Position numbers and translations under genes: made by a program
In this document: positions 11,391 through 22,327 of the stretch, one piece after another
How positions within the stretch are numbered: position 1 is the first letter of the stretch
How the letters are laid out: the number at the start of each line of letters is the position of its first letter
NCBI GenBank assembly: GCA_020205615.1
Contig: CM035163.1
Span: 49,632,920 to 49,696,919 of the forward strand
Source: Panax quinquefolius
Taxonomy: Eukaryota; Streptophyta; Magnoliopsida; Apiales; Araliaceae
Reading direction: 5' to 3'
DNA: 64,000 nucleotides
The notes under the pieces: model-generated
Told to the model about the DNA's origin: nothing
What the model saw: the letters and a program-made list of their open reading frames with translations, nothing else
The model's database searches: none

Positions 11391-11656
11391 GGCAAGTTTC
11401 CTGAATTCTTACTCTTTTACTTGAGAAAGTTCCCTAAACTTACTCCAATTATTATTGAGCAAGTTTCTTTGAACTTCACTCTTTGATTATGCAAGTTCCT
11501 TGAATCATACTTTTATTGAGCAAAGTCCTTAATTCTTACTCAAATGTATATTGAGCAAGTATCCGAACACTATTTTATTGTGTTGTAAGTTTCCTAACTT
11601 ACACAACTTTATTTGTTGTGAAAGTTTCTAATCCTTCTCATATTGTATTGAGTAGG
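11391..11656 (+). repeat. Degenerate ~33-bp tandem repeat forming hairpins
   Basis: About eight units have the form AAGTTTCCTgAAcTTACTC...TTGAGC, each 29-36 bp. The end of a unit can pair with the start of the next: CTTACTC/GAGCAAG (11439-11463), CTTACTCAA/TTGAGCAAG (11535-11559), CTTACACAAC/GTTGTGAAAG (11598-11624) and CCTTCTCA/TGAGTAGG (11633-11656). A single internal mismatch sits at the same stem position in each. Confidence 0.65.
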
Positions 11657-12598
11657 TTATTGTTGAATTGAAAGTTATTTATTTAAGCTTGAATCTTATT
11701 TCGAAGCATGTTATTAAGTGGTTTAATTACCTTATAATTATTCCACATCGATATTATTGATATTCGCATTTAGTGCACTTGAGTTTGTACAGTCTTGGAC
11801 TTGTACACCATTTAAAGTTCAAATAATTCTTGAACTGTGTGAGATAGAGTCTGAACCTTTGTTCGGTCAGACAAGCATATGAAGTTTTATAAAAGCTATC
11901 CAAACCAATTGAGGGTAAGGATTCTTAGACTGAAAGAACACCCCTTTCTATGATAGGGGAGTACCAGGTATCTAATATAAGATATAAAGAGCATATTTAA
12001 ATGTTATGCATATACATAGTGTACGTGAGGCTGATACCCTCAAGTACTTATTCTGTAGCTAGTAACCAAAGGGTCAATTAGCTATAGATTCCATTGGAGT
12101 GTTATAGTTCAAAGTCTAGTTGACTAGCAGTTATTCTAAAAGCAATCATTATCTTTGCTTGCGATATTCATATTGTTGAATCCATTGCCAGATATTTTTC
12201 CATTCATCATGATATATCTTTATTGTTGTATTTAAACTTGTTGAGCAAACTTGTTGCTCATCCTTGCTATATCATGAATATATTACAGCTAAGCCTGAGA
12301 CCTCAAGGAAGGACAAGGGTAAAGGAAAGATGTAGAATAGTGGCAATGAGCAGACTTTTCCTTATGCCTAGTTTTAAATTACTGTTATGTAATACGAACC
12401 CTAATGATTATTTTAGGGTATGTTTGTAAGATGATATTAAGGTTATCGTATCTTGGGACTAGTAACACCTTTTGAATGAATGACGTACGTTTATTATATT
12501 CCGCATTTTAGTTATCGTATGTTGTTTAGAGGTGTATGTTAGTATTTTATCATGATGACTGAACCAGGGTCAGAGGACCCGAATTCGGGGGCTTCACA

Positions 12599-13179
12599 AT
12601 GATACTCCAAAAGCTTTATGAAAATAAGCTATATGTCAAGTTGAAGAAATGCGAGTTCTGGCTTGAGGAAGTAGCATTCATTAGGCACGTGATATCAAAT
12701 CACGGAATTTCTGTTGACCCAACAAAGATTGAAGCAATTCAAAGCTGGGAGCAACCTAAGTCAGTGACCGAAGTACATAGCTTTCTCGGCTTAGCTGGTT
12801 ATTATCGGAGATTCGTAGAAGGGTTTTCTCGAATCACTACTCCATTAACTCAGCTGACTCGAAAAGATACAAATTTTGTTAGAGCGAGAAATGTGAGAAG
12901 AGTTTTTAAGAACTCAAGAGGAGACTCATTTCAGCACTTGTTCTGACAATACCATCTAGTTAGGAGGGATTTGTCATATACAGCGATGCTTCAGGCAAAG
13001 GTTTAGGATGTGTTCTCATGCAACATGGGAAAGTCATAGCCTATGCCTCACGACAACTCAAAGATTATGAGAGGAATTATCCTACTCATGATCTAGAGTT
13101 GGCAGTTGTCGTTTTAGCGCTTAAAATCTGGAGGCATTACCTGTAAGGGGAGAAAGGTGAGATATATACGGATCATAAA
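12599..13179 (+). pseudogene. Chromovirus pol fragment: RT thumb and RNase H N-part
   Basis: This continues the RT broken at 5948. It carries the conserved KKCEFW, GHVIS-like and [11 protein letters not shown] blocks of the RT connection, then shifts frame near 12880-12890. RNase H follows with the DASGKG catalytic box near 12984-13000 and the [11 protein letters not shown] block. An in-frame stop TAA lies near 13143 in the HYL-(Y)GE motif. The last codons encode the TDHK motif, which is split by the solo LTR at 13180; the duplicate ATAAA is 13175-13179. It is a dead gene; the key Asp of RNase H is still present. Confidence 0.9.
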
Positions 13180-14385
13180 TGTAAGACCCTAACTTTTTAT
13201 AAATAAAATTGAATTTCCTCTATTTATTATTTTGAAATAGTAAGGGGTGTATTTGATTAATGCGGTTAGTTATGGGTAAAATATGCAAACTTTGCAAAAA
13301 TAAGCAAGTGGTTATAAAATATTCATTGTTGTCAGGGAATATTCATTTGGTCATGGAATATTCTTGCTGTTGGGGAATATTCATACGACGGCGCAGCCAT
13401 TTGTGGGCCCGATAACGAAAAACAGTCGAATAAAGAAAACGACAAGTTTGAGTTTATATAAATAACGACGTAATTGTTATCGTTAACACTGTTGGAATAC
13501 CTGGTGGTTAAAATACGAATGTCTGTGGTCGCAAGACGGTAGCATACGGTATTGCACAAATATTTTGGATTATTGGTTCTTACGTAAGAAGGCACTACTC
13601 AATAATGGTTACAGTAATTACTGTTTAATATTTTATTTTATTGATTCAATAATTGCTACGTTGATATTTTATATTATTGTTGTTTTAATAATTGTCAATG
13701 CACAGTATTTCCCATTATCATATCAATAATTCATATTATTTGAATAATATTATTAGATAGCATTATTGGCAATGTCTAAGGAAGTTATGTCTAGAAAAGG
13801 GGTTTGGTCACCTAATTGCGCGCCAGTAAGGAGAAATCCTTATCGAAAACCCCCCTTCTTTCCTTGGAACGACCTGATTGTCATTATTGTGATTTTGTAA
13901 TAATATTTGTGAATAATTAATTATTGATTTACATGATAAAGAAATATTTATTTTATGTGGATATAAATGAAGGAATTAATTTTGAGGTGTTTTATCAGTA
14001 TTTTGTCAGAATGTGGGTGTTTTATCATTTTTTTATCAGAATGGAGGTATTAAAAATCGTCCGTATGTGGATTTCGGTCATTTTCTGTTTGGAATTTGGA
14101 AAAACTTTCTTCTACAAAGTTGTAGAGAATTAAATTTCCTATGGAATAGACATAAGAATTGAATTTTTCTAATAAAAGGGCTATGTATTATGAATTATTG
14201 AAGTTTTGAAAATAAATATTTTTTAATTAAAAACATGGGTAGGCCCCACTTTTGGTTGGTGTGAAAATTTGCTGAATTTGGTGGGCCCCACATGTGGTTT
14301 GCTGAATTTTATTCAAAATGGTGTGCGTAGAAAAATTATATTAATATTTTATTAATTTAGTCTACTTTGGTGTTCTGGCATTTTC

Positions 14386-14565
14386 CTATAAATAGGGTGC
14401 TTAGTTAGAATTGAAAATCACACCAGAATCTGAAGTTTTCTCTCTCTATAATATCACGCGTATTTTGTGAGTATTTAGATACTTTGAGAGTTGCTATTCA
14501 GTGCAAGTTTTCTTCAGCATTGTATCTGATATTTTAGCCAGAAGTACTATTCTTTTGAGGTAAGG
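14386..14565 (+). promoter_or_regulatory. LTR core promoter (TATA) and 5' splice site
   Basis: CTATAAATAG at 14386-14395 and GAG|GTAAGG at 14560-14565 keep nearly the same spacing (174 nt) as in the LTR at 6735-9408 (184 nt). Confidence 0.65.
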
Positions 14566-14934
14566 AATGTTATTTTCTTCGTAAATGATGTTATTTCTTC
14601 AATATCATTATACCAAAATATTGGTATGAATTTTATTGTGAAATTTTTACCTTTTCATGTCGAGGTTACTATTCACGTATACGACACTATTCACGTATAC
14701 AATACTATTCACGAATACGACACTATTCACAGAAAAATTAAAAATTAATTTGATTGTATCCATGTTTTGATCTTCATTTTTGAATTCTGCTCCACAATTG
14801 ATTATTATGGAGTATTTTTGAACTTGGATAAACTAAAGTACGAATCCCTAATCTTTGATCTTTTATATCACTGGATTCGTTTTCTTTAAGATATTTTTCA
14901 TCATCCTCAGTCCTAAATGGTGATATAACTGAAT

Positions 14935-15113
14935 ATCTTTGGCCTGTAGTGCAAAGATGAATGATTATCTGATGAATATCTTTAGCTTGTAGTGCAAAGA
15001 TGAATGATTATCTGATGAATATTTTTGGCCCGTAGTGCAAGATGAACAGGTGTTGAGATGAACATGACCAACTGGTGATACGAATGAATATCTTTGGCCC
15101 GTAGTGCAAAGAT
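14935..15113 (+). repeat. Four ATCTTTG hairpins in the LTR
   Basis: Hairpins lie at 14935-14958, 14978-15001, about 15021-15043 (ATTTTTG/CAAGAT, degenerate) and 15090-15113. Stem ATCTTTG/CAAAGAT is perfect in three of the four. Loops are variants of GCCCGTAGTG. The first three are spaced by 43 bp. Confidence 0.75.
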
Positions 15114-15680
15114 GAATACTTGATTCAAGATGTATATTAATTGATGTTACAGGGATAAATTATTGATGATGGACTTTAAAATCATAGAAGATAGTAGACT
15201 TCATTCTCTACTTAACTCTTCTAATGAATTGTTGTTTCCGTTGTAGTTGTTGATCTAAAATTTGTTGTCTATTATATTCTATCAGATTTTTCCCTGTTGA
15301 AGACTAAAGATAATTTGTTGTACATTATCTTAGTCATAATATTCTTTACTGGGATAGTTGAGCTCACCCTTTTCCTTTTTGTTCCATTTTTCTTCTCAGG
15401 AGGCGAGAATATAGCGGGAACTAGTCGGGGTGTGGAGTGATGTTTCAAGTCGGTTGTTTTAGCAGTCCTTACTATTTTGTAAAATAGTGTATCAATAATT
15501 ATAATGAGGGCTGATTTGAGTTTGGATGTTGTCTAAAAGACAATATTTGTATTTAAACTCACAACATATGTATTATCATATTTTGCACGACAATTGTAAT
15601 AATGAAGTTGTAGTTATTTTCTGTACCATGTATTTGGCGACTCAGAATGGGTTGTGTGGACCTATTTTGGGGGCGTCACA

Positions 15681-16272
15681 ATAAAAGCCTCAAATATTTC
15701 TCCATGCAAAAGGAATTCAACGTGCAGCAACGAAGTTGGCTCGAGCTGTTGAAAGATTACGATCACACCATTCAGTACCATCCTAGAAAAGTGAGCGTAG
15801 TAGCTGACGCATTGAGTAGAAGATCATATGCGGGTACGAGTGTGATATTGTCAACGCAAAGGCCCATTTTGTATGACTTACAAAGGATGGAGATAGAGTT
15901 AAAGACTCTAGGGACCCACGTGATGATGAAAAATATACGAGTAGAACCGACTTTAATCGATAAAGTTAAAGATGCTCAAGCTGCAGACCTAGAGCTGATG
16001 TGTATGAGGAAGAAAGTACAAGAAGGTGTTATTTCGGAAGCAAAAATCGATGAAGAATGATTACTTCGAGTCAACTCCAGACTTTGTGTTCCTAATGACT
16101 CTCACTTGAAGTATAAAATCATGATGGAGGCGCACAACACATCGTTTTCAATCCATCCTGGGAGTACCAAAATGTATTGTGATCTTCGACATATATTTTG
16201 GTGGAGCAATATGAAGAGAGAGATAGAGGAATTTATCTCAAGGTGTTTAACTTGTCAACGTGTCAAGGCAGA
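15681..16272 (+). pseudogene. Chromovirus pol fragment: RNase H C-part and integrase zinc finger
   Basis: The frame resumes with KSLKYF and [16 protein letters not shown], then VVADALSRR, the end of the RNase H domain. The linker has a TGA stop near 16058. The integrase HHCC zinc-binding domain follows (His of EAHNT, His of IHPGS, then CLTC), with all four ligands visible. The reading frame is cut just after CQRVKA by the Athila-like LTR at 16273. Integrase continues at 17708. Confidence 0.9.
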
Positions 16273-17707
16273 TGATAAGTGGATTTCATATCCACGAATT
16301 GACGTTCATTTCAAGCTTTATCGTTGTTACTTTCTTGTTTTCATGTTCGTTTTTACTCGTTTCATGTTATTTTGTATGTGGGATAGGTACTGTGGTGATT
16401 GAGTGAAAAAAGGAAGCATTTAGAGTATTATGGTTGTAATTATGAAGATCAGCCAAGCCAGTTAGCAGAACCTATCTTCAAGGAAATGAAACCTTTTTTG
16501 CATTCATACCACGCAAAGGGGGGTCTTCAACATCGATTCACAGAATGGGTGTGCCCTTTTTATGGCCTTATTTACATATACCCTCGCCGGGGTGGGGGTC
16601 TCAAGCTCTTTGGACTCTTCTATCTTGCCTTGAACTCTGTTGGGACTTGAGTATAAGCAATTGGATAGCATATGGACTCTATTTAGCAGAGGATTTCAAC
16701 TAGGACTTGTGTGTTGGGATATCAATTGCTCAACTACAACAACTTAACAACACACACAAGGCATATTACAAAGATTAATTCCAGATTTTTCATAGCAAGC
16801 TTCGGAGGAAGATTTTGAAGAGATTTTCGTGACGATTGCAGATTTAGGCTACGTGAAGGGTGTTTTTCACTATCTTTATTTTAGTTTTATATTTGTAATT
16901 GGAATGATGTTTTCTTTGAATTATTCAGTTATTATTTCATTCATGATGAACTAATTCACTTGTTAGGCTTATGATGGATCCTTAAGTGAAACGATGATTT
17001 TGTAAACTTTGATTTCCAGTTCAATAAACTAATTTCCAGTTTATCTATATTAATTCGAGCTTGAATTTATGAATTGCCTGCTCAACAATTCTTTGTGGAT
17101 TTGTATGGAATCGAGAGAGGATATACGAATCTAGACTTAGTTAATATAGCACATGTTCATGAATTTTGTAAATAGCAGAATCTTGATGAATGTTAAGGTA
17201 GAGATATGCTTGACATCGCATGTAATCAGATAGGGAACTCAATCTTAAACTTTCTTTGATTATAATTCACATAGAGATATAGTGAGTTAGTTGATTAAGG
17301 TGTTTAAACTTTCTTTCTATACGATATTAGTGCATCGAGAGGTGGCTAGTACTACATTCGTGTTCTTGATTAATAAACTAGGATAGTGAGTTGAATTGGA
17401 ATAAAGGTGTAGAAATCAGAATGAAGCTTAGGGTGAAATTATAAGTCTAATTCTCCATTAATTGTTTAAATTTTTAGTTTTGATTTTTGTGACTGTTTGT
17501 GACAGTATATTCATTAATAATTTAGTTTTTATAATTTTAATCATTGAATTGGATAGTTTAATAAAATTAGGATTAATAGGGAATTGATAATTGTGAGGTT
17601 AAATTTCTTACTAAATTATCTCTGAGGGAACGATACTCTACTCACTATTATATTACTTGTTGACCACGTATACTTGCGTGTTGTGCGTATATAGAATTTA
17701 CCCAACA
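16273..17707 (+). mobile_element. Athila-like solo LTR
   Basis: A 1.4-kb insertion starts TGATAAGTGG and ends TTTACCCAACA. It is flanked by imperfect duplicates gcaga (16268-16272) and gtaga (17708-17712), and sits exactly between two colinear integrase parts. The right end (gggaacgatactctactcac, then acttgcgtgt, near 17627-17682) is of the type seen at the ends of Athila-lineage LTRs. No internal region or primer site follows, so it is a solo LTR. Frames at 16106-16650 that run into it are chance read-through. The lineage call rests on memory of such ends, not on a search. Confidence 0.65.
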
Positions 17708-18870
17708 GTAGAGCATCAAGTGCCAAAAGGTCCATTACAACCACTTGAAATTCTAGAATGGAAGTGGGAGCACATTACCATGGACTTCGTTACTGATCTT
17801 CCTAATGTTTCTTGAGGCATAAATGCGATTTGGGTCATTGTTTATAGACTAACCAAGTCTGCTCATTTCTTACATATACGAGAAACTTATTCACTTGAAC
17901 GTCTTGCTCGTATGTACATAAATGAGATTGTAAGACTACATGGTATGCCAGTATCCATAGTTTCTGATCTACACCCAAGATTCACTTCACAATTTTAGGT
18001 TAGTTTGCAAAAATCTATGGGCACAGATTTACAATTCAGTTCGGCATATCATCCTCAAACGGACGGGCAGTCGGAGAGGACTATTCAAACTCTTGAAGAT
18101 CTATTAAGACTCTTTGCCCTTGACTTCAAAGGAAGTTGGGACAAGTTCTTGCCATTAGTAGAATTCTCTTACAATAATAGTTATCAAACAAGTATTGGCA
18201 TGGCTCCATTCCAGGTGTTGTATGGACGTAAGTGTCGTTTTCCAGTATGCTGGAATGAGGTGGGTGAAGCAACATTATTGGGACCAGAATTGGTACAAAT
18301 GACTACAGAAAAGATTCAAATGATCTGAGAATGTATAAAGACCTCACAAGATTGACAAAAGAGTTATGTTGATCTTCATCGAAAGTACATGAAATTCAAT
18401 GTTGGAGAGCATGTGTTGTTATGTTTGGCTCCATGGAAAGGAGTTACGAGATTTGTAATGAGAGGAAAGCTCAATCCTCGATTCATTGGGCCATTCGAAA
18501 TCCTCGATCGAGTAGGAACTGTGGCCTATAGACTCGCTTTACCGCCAAGTATGTCTCGTGTTCATAACATTTTTCACATATCTATGTTACGTAAATATGT
18601 GAAAGACCCAAACCACATTATTGATTTAGAACCAGATGAAATAGGTGAAGATTTAACGTATGAAGAGGTACCTGTTAAAATCTTGGATAAGAAGGAACAT
18701 ATTCTATGCTTCAAGGTTATACCTCAAGTCAAAGTTTTGTGGACAAACCACGATGTTGAGGAAATGACCTGGAAGTTGGAATCTGAAATGAAATCAAGGT
18801 ATCCTCACATCTTCGACGTACCAGGTACGTACCCCAATTTCGAGAATGAAATTTCATATGAAGGGGAGGT
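17708..18870 (+). pseudogene. Chromovirus integrase core and chromodomain, broken
   Basis: The integrase catalytic core shows the first Asp (ITMDFVTDLP), the second (VSDLHPRF; usual S-D-R-D) and the Glu in GQSERTIQ, so the D-D-35-E triad is present. The GMAPFQVLYGRKC block and the GPF..L.RVG..AYRL.LP C-terminal domain follow. From about 18600 a chromodomain-like tail ([26 protein letters not shown]) identifies a chromovirus. Such domains bind histone marks and steer integration. Stops break the frame: TGA 17813, TAG 17996, TGA 18326 and TGA near 18354. The last codons overlap the conserved polypurine region. Confidence 0.93.
18858..18870 (+). other. Polypurine tract
   Basis: The purine-rich run ATGAAGGGGAGGT abuts the 3' LTR. 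It primes plus-strand DNA synthesis in this element class. Confidence 0.75.
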
Positions 18871-19872
18871 TGTAAGACCCCAACTTTTATGAATAAAGAT
18901 TAATTTTTCTCGAAAAATATATTTTTGAATATTATGGTGTGAATTTGATATAATGTTATAGTTGTGGGTAATATTTACAAATTTTTCAAAGTAAGCAAGT
19001 TGTTATAAAATATTTGAGTGGTCGGGGAATATTCGTTTTAACAGGAAATATTTGTACGATGGCACAATCATTGGTGGACCCCGTAATGAAATTATTGTCG
19101 GAGTTAGAAAATGACAGAAATATCTTTTTATAAAAATAACAACAAAAGGTTTACCGTTAAATTATTGAAATACCCGGTGGTAAAAGTACAGTAATACGCG
19201 TGGTTGCATAGTAGCACACGGTATTGATTATTGATGCTTACGTGAGAAGTCACTCAGTTATACTCAATTCTTGCAACAGTAATTGATGCATGATATCTAT
19301 CATATTATTGATTCAACTATTGTCATAGTATCATCTGCATAATATTTTATATTATTAAATTAATAATTGAGACGAAAAAGTTATTCATATTATTATTTGC
19401 ATTATTGACGATGTCTAGAAAGTTTTATCGAGGAAAGGAACGGTCACCTAATTGTGCGCCAATAGGGAGATATCCTTATCGAAAAGCCCCCTCTTTTCCT
19501 GAAAATGATCTGGTTGTTAAATATTATTAGTTATAATATTAATGATGAATAAGTTCGTGTTGATTAATGATGAAATTGATATTTCCATTGTGTTGGGATT
19601 ATTCTACTAATTTCACTATTGCAATATCCAGCCTTCTACTAAGGTAAGGGATATTATTTTTGTTCAATATTAGTATGAAATAATATTTTCATCCATACTT
19701 ATGTAAGTAATATTATTTCGTTTCGTATTTCTAATTCTACACTCATTTTCTTAAAATATTGCTTCTATACTCCGTGAAATTAGTAGAATATCCTTAAAAT
19801 TTGCGCTTCATCTAGTATCGTTCACAATGATATTTTTCTGAATATTCTTATTAAATTTTAAATTTTTCATGC

Positions 19873-20044
19873 CGAAGTACTATTCACGGGGTACTATTCA
19901 CAAATTACTATTCATGGGGTACTATTAACAAAGTACTATTCATGGGGTACTATTCATAAAGTACTATTCATGGGTACTATTCATGAAGTACTATTCACGG
20001 GGTACTATTAACTCAGGTACTATTCACCTGGGGTACTATTCATG
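19873..20044 (+). repeat. ACTATTCA array, about 12 copies
   Basis: Units of gTACTATTCA(c/t)(g/a)(g/a)g repeat at 14-17 bp. This is the longest array of this motif in the window. Confidence 0.8.
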
Positions 20045-20256
20045 ATAAAAAATTGATTTTTTTATGTCCAAATCATTTTTGATACAATATTATTCTTGAA
20101 TTTTACTCCACAAAGCAGTATCATGTTGACAATTTGGACATTATTAAATTCTGGATAAATTAAATTATAAATCTTTAAAAATTTATCCTTTTCTTTTTTT
20201 TAATTGAATTCTTATATCATTGTCATTATCCTCATGCTTATATTGTGATGGAAGTC

Positions 20257-20504
20257 ATCTTTGGCCATAGTGCATAGATGGACTGTTGATTGGTATGATT
20301 ATGACCAGGGATTATTCGGTATAATCATGACCTATAATGTTACAAATGATGTGGTAAAAGTCCTCTTTGGCCCGTAGTACATTGATGGACAGTTGTTGGC
20401 ATGATCATGATCATTGGTGATTACAAGAATATCCTTGGCCCGTAGTGCATGGATAATTCGTGGATGTGATACTAATGAATATCCTTGGCCCATAGTGCAT
20501 GGAT
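20257..20504 (+). repeat. Four variant LTR hairpins with changed stems
   Basis: ATCTTTG/CATAGAT lies at 20257-20279 and ATCCTTG/CATGGAT at 20431-20454 and 20481-20504. A variant at about 20361-20390 pairs through GTCC/GGAC. Relative to the family A stem, T-A has become C-G on both sides at one position. Confidence 0.7.
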
Positions 20505-20991
20505 AATTCAGTGATGTGGATTATTTATTGAGCTGAGTCTCAGTGATAAAATTAATGATAAATTTTGTAAATCATAGAAGATAGTAGATATCATGCTCTA
20601 TTTGACTCTTCTAATGGATTGCTTGTTTCGCTACAGTTAAACTTGTTGTTTATTAGTTTAACACTGTTAAAGGCTAACGATAATTTATTATGTAGTATCT
20701 TAGTCATTATTCTCTTCAGAAAATAAGAACGTAGTCGGGACTAGTCGGGGAACGGAATGATGGTCCGAGATGGTGGCAATAGTAGTCCTCATTATTCTAT
20801 GAAATAGTGTGATATTAAATGTAATGAGGACTCCATTTGAGTTTGGATATTGTCTAGAAGATAGTATTCGTGTAAAAACTCTCAGCTACGCTTTTTTCGT
20901 ATTATATAAAAGGAGCTTGTATTTGATTTTTGTACCAAGTATTTGGCGACCCAAGATGGGTGATATGGATACCTATTTTGGGGGCGTCACA

Positions 20992-21995
20992 TCACGTGCC
21001 CGAGGAATGTTACTTCCTTAAGCCAGAACTCGCATTTCTTTAACTTGGCATATAACTTGTTTTCACGAAGCTTTTGGAGTATCAGCCTCAAGTGTTGCCC
21101 ATGATCTTCATGGTTTTTGGAGTAAACAAGGATGTCATCAATAAAGATAACCACAAAATGATCCAAATATTCCTTGAATACTCGGTTCATCATATCCATA
21201 AAGGCAGCAGGAGTATTAGTCAATCCAAAACACATGACTAGGAGTTCGTAATGTCCGTACCGAGTTCTGAAAGCAGTCTTTGGAATGTCATCAGTTTTAA
21301 TCTTTAACTGATGATATCCGGAACGAAGATCGATCTTTGAAAAGAATTTGGCGCCTTGCAACTGGTCAAACTGGTAATCAATACGAGGTAATGGATACCA
21401 ATTTTTGATGGTGACATGATTCAACTCCCGATAATCAATACAAAGTTGCATACTCCCATCTTTCTTCTTTACGAATAGAACAGGAGCACCCTAAGGAGAT
21501 GTACTAGGACGAATGAAACCGATGTCTAACAATTCTTGTAGTTGGGTTTTTAACTCCTGAAGTTCAATAGGAGTCATTCGATATGGTGCTTTGGAAATGG
21601 GTTTTGAACCAGGTTCAAGGTCAATACCAAACTCGATTTCACGCTATGGGGGTAGGCCAGGAAGTTCTTCAGGGAATACATTAGGAAATTTATTAACAAT
21701 AGAAATATAATTCAAATCTGACATATTTTTGTTTAAATCCGTGACATGGGCTAAGAAAGCTTGACATCCGTTTTTCAATAAATGAATGGCTTTATGGCTT
21801 GATATGAAAGTGATTGACTTTAGTGGTTTGGTTGCTTGAATTTTCATAATAGGTTGGTTAGGAATATGAAAGCTAACAACCTTATGAAAACAATCAATTT
21901 TAGTATCATGAGTAGTTAACCAATCAATCCCTAAAATCACATCAAATGCAAATATTTTCAAAGAGATAAGATCGACAGGTAATGTGAGGTTGCCA
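20992..21995 (-). pseudogene. Chromovirus pol fragment: linker and RT, older copy
   Basis: Read on the minus strand, the protease-RT linker ([17 protein letters not shown]) leads into RT with [23 protein letters not shown] at 21133-21144 and the KKCEFW block. It ends at 20992 inside the GHV motif, where the plus-strand LTR begins. Stops are TAG near 21642 in front of the REIEF motif and TAG near 21492, where a Trp codon (TGG) of the SPWGAP motif has become TAG. Both are transitions of the kind that deamination of methylated cytosine produces. The catalytic D-D is kept. The rest of pol should lie left of the window. Confidence 0.9.
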
Positions 21996-22327
21996 ATTTG
22001 AATCAAACAAGATTTATAAACAGTGGATGTAATGATGGTTTCTCACAACGGAGCTTCAACAGATATGTCAAAGTCTAATTTCTCCGGAGTTAAATTTAAA
22101 CGTTGAGTACAAGTAGGAGAAATAAAAGAATGGGTAGAACCAGTATTAAATAAGGTATAGACTTCGCAAGAGTTTATGATTAGCTTACCCGTGATGACCT
22201 CATTCGGGTTCCTTGCTTTTTGGGAGGTCACGACAAACGCTCTTCCTTGAACTACTGGCTTTGACTTCTCTAGTATAATCTTTGGTGCCTCCATCCCAGC
22301 TGGAATTGACTTCACTGCACGATAAAA
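21996..22327 (-). pseudogene. Retroviral-type aspartic protease, active-site mutant
   Basis: The protease is recognised by YTLFNTGSTHSFIS and the following TPEKLDFD block. The usual active-site triad is D-T-G; here the codon reads AAT, giving N-T-G, so the enzyme cannot work. A TGA stop near 22328 separates it from the gag zinc knuckles, and a frame break follows near 22043. It lies between gag and RT as in all Ty3/gypsy elements. It provides a clean reference for the protease regions at about 38250 and 53865. Confidence 0.88.

Larger units (their letters stand above)
5949..12598 (+). mobile_element. Solo LTR (~4 kb net) of a gypsy family, with a nested solo LTR
   Basis: It begins TGTAATGACCG and ends GGGGGCTTCACA, flanked by perfect 5-bp duplicates ATGAT (5944-5948 and 12599-12603) inside an RT gene. 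There is no internal region, so it is a solo LTR formed by LTR-LTR recombination. Removing the nested LTR 6735-9408 leaves about 3.98 kb. Its start resembles the LTR at 762-4115. TATA lies at 9698-9707, giving about 1.1 kb of U3 and 2.9 kb of R-U5. The right arm 9409-12598 has no believable gene. It holds a hairpin array at 11391-11656 and otherwise AT-rich noncoding sequence. Confidence 0.9.
13180..15680 (+). mobile_element. Solo LTR, chromovirus family A
   Basis: It runs from TGTAAGACCCTAAC to GGGGGCGTCACA (2.5 kb), with perfect duplicates ATAAA at 13175-13179 and 15681-15685. It splits the RNase H gene between the TDH and K codons. It has the same internal order as 6735-9408: GAATATTC triplet, TATA, GTAAGG, ACTATTCA repeats (14661-14730) and four ATCTTTG hairpins. 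It is shorter because part of U3 is missing. Nothing else is encoded. Confidence 0.93.
18871..20991 (+). mobile_element. 3' LTR of the plus-strand chromovirus (family C), promoter deleted
   Basis: It begins TGTAAGACCCCAAC after the polypurine tract and ends GGGGGCGTCACA. Its body is closest to the family B LTR at 23080-25859, but the block matching about 23630-24180, which holds the TATA box there, is missing, so this 2.1-kb LTR has no visible promoter. It keeps the GTAAGG site (19644-19649), a long ACTATTCA array and four hairpins. It lies against a minus-strand RT gene at 20992, so the whole plus-strand element inserted into that gene. Confidence 0.9.
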
